From positions 310,001 to 374,000 of the forward strand of contig NZ_JAAFZB010000093.1 in the NCBI RefSeq assembly GCF_010692725.1: a DNA stretch of 64,000 bases, in the 5' to 3' direction. Source of the DNA: Flavihumibacter soli (GTDB lineage: Bacteria > Bacteroidota > Bacteroidia > Sphingobacteriales > Sphingobacteriaceae). Made by a program: the position numbers and the translations under genes. The notes beneath the pieces were generated by a model. That model saw nothing but the letters and a program-made list of their open reading frames with translations. It was not told the DNA's origin and ran no database searches. Numbering within the stretch: the stretch's first letter is position 1; each line of letters begins with the position of its first letter. Positions 25,283-34,352 of the stretch are shown one piece after another.

Positions 25283-27553
25283 CTAACTTACAGAGGGTCT
25301 TGTTACCTGCTGTATCTTAGTTCGGTCTCCCACGATCCAGACAATGTCATTCCACTCAAAAACAACGGAAGAATGTGGATTTAAAATCCTTCTCCCATTT
25401 TTCTCGATGCCGACCACCAGGCCATTTGTTTTCTCGCCAATTCCGGAGCTCTTAATGCTGTAGCCTTTAAGTCTGGTATGCTCATCAACGAGAATCTTTT
25501 GCAGCACGATATCCTCCATATTAAATTCCTCCGCATCAACAGGCTCAATTACATCGAAGACCGGCTTGAAAGTTTGGATCTGCGCATCTGTTGCAATTAT
25601 TCCAATGCGATCATAAGGTAAGAGCTTATGAAGTCCGCCTGGTGCATGGATGAGCTTTTCACCACGTTTAATATAAGCAATGCTGATTCCGAACTGTTCG
25701 CGCCAGGCCAGTTCCTGCAGCGGCTTTCCTATATAGGAAGCCAGCGGATTCACAGGCAGATCGACGATATGCGCTTCCCATGGCGACAAATCTGACTCTG
25801 AATACGCGTTTTTCAGTAAATTATCACTTGCTGGCCGTGCCTCCTCAACTTCCCGGGCATTGAGGTTAGTCAGAAATCTGCCTTCAATTCGCTGGTAGAA
25901 CTGCTGCAGCCTCTTGGAAAATAGCACAAGAACAATGACTATTACAGGCACAGCAACAAATATGGCTACAGTTGTAGATACTATCTCGCCAACCCAAATT
26001 GTAATAAGGATAACACCGATTAAATTTCGCGAAACCTCCAGGACCAGTAAGGGACCGTGGTTGTACTTCTTATCAAGCCACATTTCCTTATAAGCCATAT
26101 TGTTTGGCCGTTTAGCCATTAAAGCCCAGAAGAATGGCGAGGCAATGGCAAGCAACACAATCAGAGACATTACTTTGCTTGTAATGTTGTTATCCATGTT
26201 CTCACTTAAAAAAGGAAGGAGGAAATTGACCGACAGAAGCATCAGGGCCAATATTACGATTCCATTGATAATCACAATATTGATGTAAGCCATGATCACT
26301 CTTTTCCAGTCACTTTCAGCCTGAATCTTCTGCGTACTGGATGAATAATTATTCAGGGTATTAAGCCATTTAGGCGGAAGTATGCTGACAAAAAAGTTAT
26401 AAAAACGATCTGAAAACTTGATCATATAAGGAGTTGTAAAAGTTGTGATAGCCGAGGCTCCCACCGCAACCGGGAACAGGAAATCACTTGTCACATTGAG
26501 GGACACGCCTAACGCCGCAACGATGAACGCAAATTCCCCTATCTGGGCCATACTCATTCCTACCTGTACAGCCTGCCTGAGTGGCTGGCCGGACAGCAAT
26601 GCGCCGAGAGTGGTGCTGAAGAACTTTCCGAAGAGCGTTAGTAGTGTCACCCATAGAACAGGCCAGCGATATTGCCAGATGACCTCCGGATCGATCAGCA
26701 TCCCGACAGATACAAAAAAGACTGCGCCAAAAAGGTCTTTAACGGGTTTGATCAGGTGCTCGACTTTCTCCGCCTTTGTTGTCTCTGCCAGTATCGAACC
26801 CATAATGAATGCTCCAAGTTCTGCAGAAAAGCCCACCTGAGTAGCTATCAGCACCATTCCTAAACAAAGCCCTATCGACAGTATCAGCAGTGTTTCTTCA
26901 TCTAACAGGCCCTTAACGCTGCGAAGCAGAGATGGCAAAAGAAAGATTCCGGTTATAAACCAAAGCGCTAAGAAGAAAAGAAGTTTAAGGACTGTCAGGA
27001 GCATCTCCGTTCCCTGGAATTGCTGCGTCACCGCCACAGTGGAAAGCAATACCATTAACAGGATCACGACTATATCTTCAACAACAAGCACCCCGAATAC
27101 GATCCTGGCATATTGCTTGGTTTTCACACCGAGCTCATCGAAAGCCTTAATGATGATCGTGGTGGATGAACTGGCGAGCATACCTCCCAGGAACAGGCTG
27201 TCCATAGTTGACCATCCCATTCCTTTACCCGCAAAATATCCGGCCAGCGTAATAAAAATGATTTCAACAAATGCGGTTATAGATGCCGAACCTCCCACAC
27301 GCATCAGCTTTTTAAAGCTGAATTCCAAGCCAAGGCTGAACAGTAAAAAGATAACACCGATATCAGCCAGTGTTTTAACATTCACCGTGTCTGCAACTGT
27401 GGGAGTTAAGGATAGATGGGGGCCGACAAGGAGACCGGCGATAATATAACCCAATACTAGTGGCTGCTTAATGCTTCTGAACAGTAGGGTCGTAATTGCT
27501 CCGGTTATGAGTATTAATGCTAAATCTTCAATAAGTTTTGGTAAGTGACCCAT
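25283..27553 (-). CDS. CPA2-family cation:proton antiporter with C-terminal RCK_C domains
   Basis: A 756-residue inner-membrane protein. The N-terminal part (residues about 5-390) has about 12 membrane helices of the Na+/H+ or K+/H+ exchanger fold, including LGLEFSFKKL and the FIMGSILAET and VGMSMAQIGEFAFIVA segments typical of CPA2/KefB members. More membrane helices follow (about 420-550), which is unusual. A soluble C-terminus carries two RCK_C/TrkA_C-like domains (around 600-670 and 680-750), which commonly bind nucleotides or ions as regulators. Probably K+ or Na+ export. It stands alone. Confidence 0.9.
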   Translation of the reverse strand: MGHLPKLIEDLALILITGAITTLLFRSIKQPLVLGYIIAGLLVGPHLSLTPTVADTVNVKTLADIGVIFLLFSLGLEFSFKKLMRVGGSASITAFVEIIFITLAGYFAGKGMGWSTMDSLFLGGMLASSSTTIIIKAFDELGVKTKQYARIVFGVLVVEDIVVILLMVLLSTVAVTQQFQGTEMLLTVLKLLFFLALWFITGIFLLPSLLRSVKGLLDEETLLILSIGLCLGMVLIATQVGFSAELGAFIMGSILAETTKAEKVEHLIKPVKDLFGAVFFVSVGMLIDPEVIWQYRWPVLWVTLLTLFGKFFSTTLGALLSGQPLRQAVQVGMSMAQIGEFAFIVAALGVSLNVTSDFLFPVAVGASAITTFTTPYMIKFSDRFYNFFVSILPPKWLNTLNNYSSSTQKIQAESDWKRVIMAYINIVIINGIVILALMLLSVNFLLPFLSENMDNNITSKVMSLIVLLAIASPFFWALMAKRPNNMAYKEMWLDKKYNHGPLLVLEVSRNLIGVILITIWVGEIVSTTVAIFVAVPVIVIVLVLFSKRLQQFYQRIEGRFLTNLNAREVEEARPASDNLLKNAYSESDLSPWEAHIVDLPVNPLASYIGKPLQELAWREQFGISIAYIKRGEKLIHAPGGLHKLLPYDRIGIIATDAQIQTFKPVFDVIEPVDAEEFNMEDIVLQKILVDEHTRLKGYSIKSSGIGEKTNGLVVGIEKNGRRILNPHSSVVFEWNDIVWIVGDRTKIQQVTRPSVS

Positions 27554-27716
27554 CGGCTAGTATAAAGTGAATTAATGAAAGCCCGAACAGCTTTAGAATG
27601 TGCGCCCAGATTGATAATCTGCGCTTGTCAGCATATAAAAGTAATAAAATAATGAAATAGCCCGTCAGGAATGAGCAGGCCTCTCGAAAAAGGTGACATT
27701 TAATAGATATGGCACG

Positions 27717-27754
27717 AAAAAAAAGAGAACAGGTAGTAAACTGTTCTCTTTTTT
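27717..27754 (-). terminator. Terminator of the DoxX/LLM/NADP-reductase cluster
   Basis: A 12-bp perfect inverted repeat (AAAAGAGAACAG at 27721-27732, its complement at 27741-27752) with an eight-base loop and flanking A and T runs. It lies 38 bases downstream of the DoxX stop on the minus strand. Confidence 0.8.
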
Positions 27755-27791
27755 AATTTCCGCCTGATTATTAAAGGCTAATCTTTGGATT

Positions 27792-28217
27792 TCAGGCTAG
27801 GTAGGGTGTGCGCTTCAGGAGCAAATGATCTAAAGATATTTTACCGCTGCCAGTAACCAGCAATATTACATACCCAATAAGGTAATGCAATCCTATTTCT
27901 TTATTGGCAAATGGATCTGCGGCATGAATTAAGAATACAGCCACCAGCATTGTAATGATCAGCGGGATTGTGGCCAGTCGGGTGCTTAATCCAAACAAGA
28001 TCAGGATAGAACAGAATACTTCGGCAAAGACTGCCAGTGCAAGTGATATTTCAGGGCTGCCAATCAGGGCAGGGAACTGTACAGCATCCCCTGACACAAG
28101 CGACAGCAACTTTGGAATACCATGAACCAGCATGAGCGATGCAATAGAAACTCTCAATATTAAAATAGCAATGTCTATATTTTTATCCTGGTGTTGAACA
28201 TTAAATAATCGTTTCAT
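27792..28217 (-). CDS. DoxX-family membrane protein
   Basis: A 141-residue membrane protein with about four helices, typical of the DoxX family (quinol-oxidase-associated or redox-linked). The [12 protein letters not shown] and [19 protein letters not shown] segments fit. The start ATG lies within the last codons of the luciferase-like gene (17-base overlap), so the two are translated from one mRNA. Substrate unknown. Confidence 0.9.
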   Translation of the reverse strand: MKRLFNVQHQDKNIDIAILILRVSIASLMLVHGIPKLLSLVSGDAVQFPALIGSPEISLALAVFAEVFCSILILFGLSTRLATIPLIITMLVAVFLIHAADPFANKEIGLHYLIGYVILLVTGSGKISLDHLLLKRTPYLA

Positions 28218-29274
28218 TTTTTATACTTCTTTGATTGGGTGATTTAATTAATTGTTTTCTTACTGCAGGAGCTACTTTCGTTCCAAAGAGCTCGATCGAA
28301 CGTAATACTTTTTGATGCGGCATATTTCCGAGACTCATTTGGGCCAGGAAGCGCGTGTTGCCGAACAGTTCATGCTCATAGAGTATCTTGTCTATGACCT
28401 CCTGCGGACTTCCTACTGCCAGGGCACCTTTGACAGACCGCGAATGTTCGAAATGCTGCCTGCTCAGCGGTGGCCAGCCCCGGTCTTTACCGACCTTATT
28501 CATCATCGCTGAGTAGGAGGGATAAAGTTCATCAGCTGCCTGTTGCGAATTGTCTGCGACATAGACATGGGAATTAATGCTCAGCTGAAGTTTTGCCGGA
28601 TCGTGACCTGCCTTCGCAGCTGACGAACGGTATAATTCAACAAAAGGCACAAAGTGTTCAGGATTACCTCCAATGATAGCCAGAGCCAGCGGAAGATTTA
28701 AGGTTCCGGCTCTGACGGCTGAGGCAGGCGTTCCTCCTGCTGCCAACCAGATGGGAAGCTTTTCCTGCAATGGCCGGGGATAAACTCCCCGATCTTTAAA
28801 TGAAGGCCGGTGTTTGCCGCTCCAGGTGAGCTTTTCAGTCTCATTCAGTTTGAGGAGTAATTCGAGCTTTTCCTTAAATAGTTCATCATAATCATTCAGG
28901 TCATAGCCAAACAGGGGGTAAGATTCAATAAATGATCCCCTGCCCGCCATCAGTTCTGCCCGTCCTCCCGATAAGAGATCAACGGTGGCAAACTGCTGAA
29001 AAACTCTGACCGGATCGTCAGAACTTAAAACAGTGACCGCACTCGTCAGCTTAATATTTTTCGTTATTGCCGCTGCCGCCCCAAGCACTACAGCCGGAGA
29101 TGATATAGCGTAGTCCTCACGGTGATGTTCGCCAACACCGAAAACATCCAATCCTAATTCATCTGCTAGTTTGATCTCTTCCAGCAGATTGGTCATTCGT
29201 TGATGCGCATTTTCTGCACCCCCTGAAGTTCCGTCAGGCTGCATATCGGCAAATGTATATAGTCCTAATTCCAT
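28201..29274 (-). CDS. LLM-class flavin-dependent oxidoreductase
   Basis: A 357-residue luciferase-like monooxygenase fold enzyme using FMN or F420. Evidence is the N-terminal ELGLYTFAD, the [23 protein letters not shown] substrate/flavin segment, and the [15 protein letters not shown] motif. Substrate unknown. It sits in a leftward trio with an NADP-reductase-like gene upstream and DoxX downstream (overlapping by 17 bases), suggesting a common redox function. Possible regulation by the Crp-type protein encoded 1 kb upstream is inference. Confidence 0.9.
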   Translation of the reverse strand: MELGLYTFADMQPDGTSGGAENAHQRMTNLLEEIKLADELGLDVFGVGEHHREDYAISSPAVVLGAAAAITKNIKLTSAVTVLSSDDPVRVFQQFATVDLLSGGRAELMAGRGSFIESYPLFGYDLNDYDELFKEKLELLLKLNETEKLTWSGKHRPSFKDRGVYPRPLQEKLPIWLAAGGTPASAVRAGTLNLPLALAIIGGNPEHFVPFVELYRSSAAKAGHDPAKLQLSINSHVYVADNSQQAADELYPSYSAMMNKVGKDRGWPPLSRQHFEHSRSVKGALAVGSPQEVIDKILYEHELFGNTRFLAQMSLGNMPHQKVLRSIELFGTKVAPAVRKQLIKSPNQRSIKNETII

Positions 29275-29296
29275 GAGAATTCGTTTAAATAGTCCT

Positions 29297-29959
29297 TTAG
29301 TTATGGAGGATTTTCCAGCCCGCCTGCCAGTTGTACTCGTTTTTTATGTTTAATTGTACAAGCAATAACTGCATGCCTTCAAGTGTTCTGCTCATCGATA
29401 ATGGACCGGCAATCAGCGGGTTAAAGCCTGTGGTCTCTACTAAATCTGAAACCAGATTTAGTGCCTCTTCATCGTCGCCAGCAATAAAAGCGTCAGTTTG
29501 CTTTCCCGCTAAGACTGGCTGATTAAAATTGGTAGAAAAGCTTGTGTTGAACGCCTTAACTACTTTGGAGTTTGGGAGTAGTTTCTGAAGCTGTTCCGCC
29601 GCACTGGTATCAGGAGAGGTCGATAAGCCATCGTAAGTTCCATTCAGGGGATTTGCGATGCTAATCACTATCTTCTGATTAGCTACTTCCCTGATCTTTT
29701 CCGCCATGGCAAATTCCTCACCGAAAGGGATGGCCAGGATAATAATGTCGGCCTCCCAGCTGGCATTGTAGCAGCAATCTATGGATTCAACTTCCGCTCC
29801 CGGGTTTAGGGATTTGATTTCATCAGCCAGCGAATCTGCTGTATTATTTGGCCCCGAAAGTAGCAGAAGCCGGTAGTTGCCTTTAGCCAGGCTTCTCGCG
29901 ATGGCTGAACCCATGTTACCAGTCGAGCCGATTATTGAGACTGTTTGTTTAGTTTGCAT
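29297..29959 (-). CDS. NADPH-dependent F420-reductase-like protein
   Basis: A 220-residue NADP-binding Rossmann protein of the F420-reductase-like (NPDR) family. The glycine motif [20 protein letters not shown] is near the start. The ATG at 29959 is preferred over the longer frame to 29977. The following segments [10 protein letters not shown] and VVKAFNT also fit the family. Most Bacteroidota lack F420, so the true co-substrate is probably a flavin or NADP only. It lies 22 bases upstream of the luciferase-like gene. A perfect TACTTTTG box is just upstream. Confidence 0.88.
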   Translation of the reverse strand: MQTKQTVSIIGSTGNMGSAIARSLAKGNYRLLLLSGPNNTADSLADEIKSLNPGAEVESIDCCYNASWEADIIILAIPFGEEFAMAEKIREVANQKIVISIANPLNGTYDGLSTSPDTSAAEQLQKLLPNSKVVKAFNTSFSTNFNQPVLAGKQTDAFIAGDDEEALNLVSDLVETTGFNPLIAGPLSMSRTLEGMQLLLVQLNIKNEYNWQAGWKILHN

Positions 29960-29976
29960 ATCTGATATTCGATACA

Positions 29977-29984
29977 CAAAAGTA
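29977..29984 (-). promoter_or_regulatory. Candidate -7 box of the NADP-reductase/LLM/DoxX operon
   Basis: On the minus strand this reads TACTTTTG, a perfect TAnnTTTG match, giving a leader of about ten bases. It is the only such box in the gap between the Crp-type gene and this operon. Confidence 0.4.
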
Positions 29985-30056
29985 GTTGCATGGAGATGCT
30001 CATTCCATTGAGCCTGAACAATAAAAAGCCTTGATTTATATCAACAGATCCGGAAA

Positions 30057-30635
30057 CTACTTGGAAGCGATTTTTTTACGGATGCGACTCAGCGTTTCCG
30101 GTTTTAACCCCATATAGGAAGCGATCATATGCTGGGGGACACGCTGGGCGATATCCGGATATATCGAAATGAATTGTATGTAGCGCTCTTCTACCGGCAG
30201 GCTGATTATCGATGTGAGCCTTCTCTGCATCGCCATATAGGCTCCCGTTAATTGCATGCGAGTATACGTCTCGTACTTGGGAACACGTTTTAGAATTTCG
30301 TCCTGGGCTGACTTAGTTATAAGTACAATTTCGCTATCTTCCAGCGCGTCGATATGATACTGAGCCGGCTCGCCGGTAATAAAGCTATAGAGATCAGAAA
30401 TAGTCCAGCCTTCCAGGGCAAATTGAATGATATGCTCGTTGCCTTTTTCATCTGTGGAATATGCCCTCAGTGTTCCTTTTTCCACAAAAGCGATCGCTTT
30501 GCAAACATCCCCCGCCTGGAGCAGGTACTGTTTTTTACGAAGTTTTTTGGGAGTCAGATAACTTTTTATGATCTCCTCTTCTTCTTTTGTAAGAGCGATC
30601 TTTTCATTCAGGCTTTTAAAGAATAGTTCGTACAT
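30057..30635 (-). CDS. Crp/Fnr-family transcriptional regulator
   Basis: A 192-residue protein with an N-terminal cyclic-nucleotide-binding-like beta barrel (residues about 20-130; AIAFVEKGTLRAY) and a C-terminal DNA-binding region ending in the helix segment SYMGLKPETLSRIRKK. The typical cAMP phosphate-binding Arg-Ser pair is not evident, so it may sense another effector. It lies upstream of the redox trio on the same strand and may control it. Confidence 0.9.
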   Translation of the reverse strand: MYELFFKSLNEKIALTKEEEEIIKSYLTPKKLRKKQYLLQAGDVCKAIAFVEKGTLRAYSTDEKGNEHIIQFALEGWTISDLYSFITGEPAQYHIDALEDSEIVLITKSAQDEILKRVPKYETYTRMQLTGAYMAMQRRLTSIISLPVEERYIQFISIYPDIAQRVPQHMIASYMGLKPETLSRIRKKIASK

Positions 30636-30864
30636 GCGTGCTGGGGATAGAGGTACAGGATTATCAGCTTTGAACTCAGGCTAATCACATGTAAATAAAC
30701 TGATTTTTCTGCTGAGTTTTTCTTTTGATGCGTAAATAGAAAGCTCCTGTTTGTTTTAACAGGATATCGCGTTGAGGTTTATTTCTCTGTTGCGAAACCT
30801 CATAAATTAAGTAATTGAACTAAGATCAAAATAGTAGTTCTATTCGACAGGAATAATAGGAACA

Positions 30865-30931
30865 TTCTAGTAGTTGGACTCAAGGATCTTACTAGAAAGC
30901 TACTAGAAAACCCCTATAAAGTCTCTATAAA
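30865..30931. promoter_or_regulatory. Cluster of short repeats upstream of the Crp-type gene
   Basis: In the 441-base gap 30636-31076 (no gene seen), TACTAGAAA occurs at 30890-30898 and again at 30901-30909, 11 bases apart. TTCTAGTA, the complement of TACTAGAA, lies at 30865-30872. Just after, CTATAAA occurs at 30914-30920 and 30925-30931, again 11 bases apart. One-helical-turn spacing suggests a protein-binding site, but chance in A/T-rich sequence is possible. Confidence 0.3.
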
Positions 30932-31019
30932 ACTTTAACTAATTAATGATGATAAGCATCATGATTTAAGGCTCTCATGAGCAGCATTTCCGAGAACAGG
31001 TTCCTGGTTACTGTAATTA

Positions 31020-31056
31020 TAAAAAAAACCCGGCTAAATATTTTAAGCCAGGTTCT
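31020..31056 (-). terminator. Terminator of the dienelactone hydrolase gene
   Basis: Read on the minus strand, the stem AACCTGGCT pairs with AGCCGGGTT (one mismatch) and is followed by eight T residues. It lies about 20 bases past the hydrolase stop. Confidence 0.75.
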
Positions 31057-31076
31057 GCTTTGAAAGGTCTTATTTC

Positions 31077-31928
31077 CTATTTCAATTTTTCCCGGAACAA
31101 CTCTACAGTTCTTTTCCAGGCAAGCTTTGCCGCAGTCTCATCATATCTGGTAGGTGAAGTATCATTGTTGAAGGCGTGATTTACACCTTCGTAGATATAC
31201 AGCTTATAATCTACTTTATTGGCTTTCAATGCTTCCTCATAAGCTGGTATACCGGCATTGATGCGCTCATCCAAACCTCCGTAGTGCAGCATGACCGAGC
31301 TTTTGATCTTTGAGACATCTTCAGCCTTTGGTTGCGCTCCGTAGTAAGCCACTGCAGCCTGAAGCTTTGGATCGTTGACGGCTAGTTTGTTGGCCATAGC
31401 GCCGCCCCAGCAAAAGCCGACACAGCCGGTTTTTCCGTTTCCCTCTTTATGAGAGCGGAGATAGTCAAGGCCACGAAGGTAATTCTGAAGTGTTTTTTCA
31501 GGATCTAATTTGCCGATCATTTCCCTTCCCTTATCCTGATCTTCAGGGGTGCCGCCCAATGGAGACAATGCATCGACGCCCATTGCCAGAAATCCCTCTG
31601 CCGCTATTCTCTTTGTGACATCAATAATGTGTGGATTCAAGCCCCTGTTCTCATGGATGACCAGCACAGTCCCCAGTTTGTTTTTATTCTTAGGTCTTGC
31701 CAGGACAGCTTTCATTTCACCATCTGATCCGGGATAGGTGATATTTTCTACTGTGAGGTCTTTCTCATCAAACTCTGCAGCAGCGGCATAGTTGTTTTCC
31801 AGGAGCGGAAGAATGTTTAAGGCTATGGCGGTACTTCCGGTCAGCATCGCCAGCCTTTTCATAAAATCCTTTCTCGTTATACCGCTGTGCGTGTATTCAT
31901 CATAAAGATTAATTATTTTCTGATCCAT
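31077..31928 (-). CDS. Dienelactone hydrolase-family protein, probably exported
   Basis: A 283-residue alpha/beta hydrolase of the dienelactone hydrolase family. The catalytic triad is visible: Cys 173 in GFCWGG, Asp 220 in YGGLDERI and His 251 in GVNHAFNND. The N-terminus carries a basic segment and a hydrophobic stretch (RKDFMKRLAMLTGSTAIALNI) that looks like a signal, possibly Tat-like although the twin arginine is not canonical. Natural substrate unknown. It stands alone with its own terminator. Confidence 0.88.
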   Translation of the reverse strand: MDQKIINLYDEYTHSGITRKDFMKRLAMLTGSTAIALNILPLLENNYAAAAEFDEKDLTVENITYPGSDGEMKAVLARPKNKNKLGTVLVIHENRGLNPHIIDVTKRIAAEGFLAMGVDALSPLGGTPEDQDKGREMIGKLDPEKTLQNYLRGLDYLRSHKEGNGKTGCVGFCWGGAMANKLAVNDPKLQAAVAYYGAQPKAEDVSKIKSSVMLHYGGLDERINAGIPAYEEALKANKVDYKLYIYEGVNHAFNNDTSPTRYDETAAKLAWKRTVELFREKLK

Positions 31929-31973
31929 GTTTAAGAATTTATTATTGGAGGTTAGGTTTAATTAATTATCGAT

Positions 31974-34106
31974 TTATGAGGTAACAAGAGTAAAATCAAT
32001 CTGGCGTTTACTCAGGTCCACCTTTTTTACCATGATCTTCACTTCGTCACCTAGCTGGTATTTCTTCTTCTTCCGCTGGCCTATTATACAATAGTTCTTT
32101 TCATCAAGCACATAGAAATCATCGTTTATGTCCCGCAACCGCACCATGCCTTCGCATTTATTTTCAATGATCTCGACATACATCCCCCATTCAGTTAGAC
32201 CGGAAATAATACCGTTATATTCTTCCCCGATATTATTTTCCAGGTATTCCGCCTGCTTGTATTTCACGGAGGCACGCTCCGCGTCGGCTGCTTTCTTCTC
32301 CATCTGGGAAGAATGAAAGGACATTTTCTCATACTCATCCTCGCTGACAGATTTTCCGTCCTGGAGATAGAGTTCGAGCAGGCGATGCACCATTACGTCG
32401 GGATATCGACGGATGGGTGAAGTGAAATGGGTGTAGAAATCAAATGCCAGGCCGTAATGGCTGTGTTTTTTGGTCGTATAAACGGCCTTTGCCATCGAGC
32501 GAATAGCCAGCTGGGTTAAGACATTTTGCTCCTTTTTACCTTCGACATCTTCCATAAGGTAATTTAATGAGCGGGCTATTTCCCTGTCGGAAGTGGTATT
32601 TATCTTATATCCGAACTTTAAAGCGAACTGCGCAAAGTTTTGAAGGATCAATTCGTTAGGGGCATCGTGCGCACGATATACAAAGGTCAATTTCTGTTTA
32701 CCCTTCCCTTTTTTCGCGATAAACTCAGCCACCTTGCGATTAGCCAGCAGCATATAGTCTTCAATGAGTTTATGTGCATCCTTACGCTCTTTCACATATA
32801 CGCCGATCGGGTTTCCCTGCTCGTCAAGTTTGAACTTAACCTCCGTAGTTTCAAAACTGATCGCGCCATGTTTAAATTTCTCTGCGCGAAGGAGATAAGC
32901 CAGCTCATTCAGTTTCAGAAGTTCTTCGCTGTATTCGCCCGTTTTGGTTTCGAGGATAAGCTGCGCGTCTTCATAGCTAAAGCGCTTATTGGAGTGGATG
33001 ACCGTTTTACCAAACCACTGGGTGATCACCCGGGCATGCGCATCCATTTCAAAAACAGCTGCAAAGCACAGTTTGTCCTCGTTCGGCCGTAAGGAACAAA
33101 GACCATTGGATAAGTGCTCGGGAAGCATCGGGATTACCCGGTCTACCAGGTAGACTGATGTTCCCCGCTCGAATGCTTCCTTGTCGAGTGCCGAGCCGGG
33201 CTTGACATAATGGGAAACATCGGCAATGTGTACTCCTATTTCGTAGTTCCCATTGTCCAGCACCCTGAATGAAATTGCATCATCAAAATCTTTTGCGTCT
33301 TCCGGATCGATAGTGAAAGTAACGATATCTCGGAAATCACGGCGCTTAGCTATCTCATCGGCGGAAATATCATCTGATATTGCTTCTGCTTCTTTTTCAA
33401 CGTTTTCGGGGAAGGAGAGGGGGAAGCCATAGTCAGCGAGAATGGCGTTCATTTCCGTATTATTATCGCCCTGCTGACCTAAAACATGCTTCACACGACC
33501 AATAGGATTTTTTGCACCCTCAGGCCAGTCAACAATTTCGGCAATTGCCTTCTCTCCGTTTTTAGCTCCAAGAATATCACTCAGGGGGATAAAAATATCG
33601 TGAAGCATCTTCCGGTCATCCGGAATGAGGAATGCAAACTTTTCAGATAGCTTGACGATGCCTGTGAACTCCATACGGGCACGTTCGACGATCTCGACAA
33701 CTTCACCTTCCTTTTTACGTCCTTTGCTCTTTGCATAGACATAAACCTTTACTATATCCTTATGAAGGGCGTTACGAAGCTTGCGGGGTCCAATATATAT
33801 ATCATTCTCAAATTCATCCTCACTTACAATGTAAGCTGAGCCGTCGGCTGTCATATCCACACGACCAGTAACATAAGTTTTCAGCTCATTTAACCGAAAT
33901 TTTCCTCTTTCAGGCTCACTCAGAACTCCTTTTTTGGCTTCCTGCTTTAAGATACTCAGAATTGCTTCGCGGGCTTCCTGGTCTTCCAGGTTAAGTTTTG
34001 AAGCGACTTGTTTATAGTTTAGCGGTTTGTTACCGCTCTTTTCAAAAACATCCGAAATGAGTTTGGTTAAAACCAGATCGAAGTTATTTGTTTTCTTTTT
34101 AGACAT
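31974..34106 (-). CDS. rnr: Ribonuclease R
   Basis: Processive 3'-5' exoribonuclease of the RNase II/R family, degrading structured RNA. The 710-residue product has the N-terminal helix-turn-helix/cold-shock region, the RNB catalytic domain with DPEDAKDFDDAIS holding the metal-binding Asp residues, and a C-terminal S1 domain (NGIISGLTEWGMYVEI). Domain order and length match RNase R rather than the shorter RNase II. It stands alone, about 250 bases downstream of the ABC ATPase. Confidence 0.95.
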   Translation of the reverse strand: MSKKKTNNFDLVLTKLISDVFEKSGNKPLNYKQVASKLNLEDQEAREAILSILKQEAKKGVLSEPERGKFRLNELKTYVTGRVDMTADGSAYIVSEDEFENDIYIGPRKLRNALHKDIVKVYVYAKSKGRKKEGEVVEIVERARMEFTGIVKLSEKFAFLIPDDRKMLHDIFIPLSDILGAKNGEKAIAEIVDWPEGAKNPIGRVKHVLGQQGDNNTEMNAILADYGFPLSFPENVEKEAEAISDDISADEIAKRRDFRDIVTFTIDPEDAKDFDDAISFRVLDNGNYEIGVHIADVSHYVKPGSALDKEAFERGTSVYLVDRVIPMLPEHLSNGLCSLRPNEDKLCFAAVFEMDAHARVITQWFGKTVIHSNKRFSYEDAQLILETKTGEYSEELLKLNELAYLLRAEKFKHGAISFETTEVKFKLDEQGNPIGVYVKERKDAHKLIEDYMLLANRKVAEFIAKKGKGKQKLTFVYRAHDAPNELILQNFAQFALKFGYKINTTSDREIARSLNYLMEDVEGKKEQNVLTQLAIRSMAKAVYTTKKHSHYGLAFDFYTHFTSPIRRYPDVMVHRLLELYLQDGKSVSEDEYEKMSFHSSQMEKKAADAERASVKYKQAEYLENNIGEEYNGIISGLTEWGMYVEIIENKCEGMVRLRDINDDFYVLDEKNYCIIGQRKKKKYQLGDEVKIMVKKVDLSKRQIDFTLVTS

Positions 34107-34352
34107 ACTTGTGTATTTGTTTCTAAGATAAGGCTTAGATGTTAATTATAGTAAAATGGATTTGTTTACCCTGCTGCTTGTGCCTGGAGCAGCAGCAAAA
34201 ACGACACTTCTTAAATAAACAGGGAATCGCAGCCCATGTTTAAAGGTTATTTACCGAACCATACTATCAAGAATAGTACCTGTTAAGAGAAAGCCTTAAA
34301 TGGATTGGAATGATTGACATCCGAGGAGATGCTACCCCGAAGCAAGTCGTTT

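Noticed and set aside
30774-30801. GAGGTTT/AAACCTC hairpin in the gap upstream of the Crp-type gene
   Set aside because: Only seven pairs with a 14-base loop; expected by chance in this much sequence.
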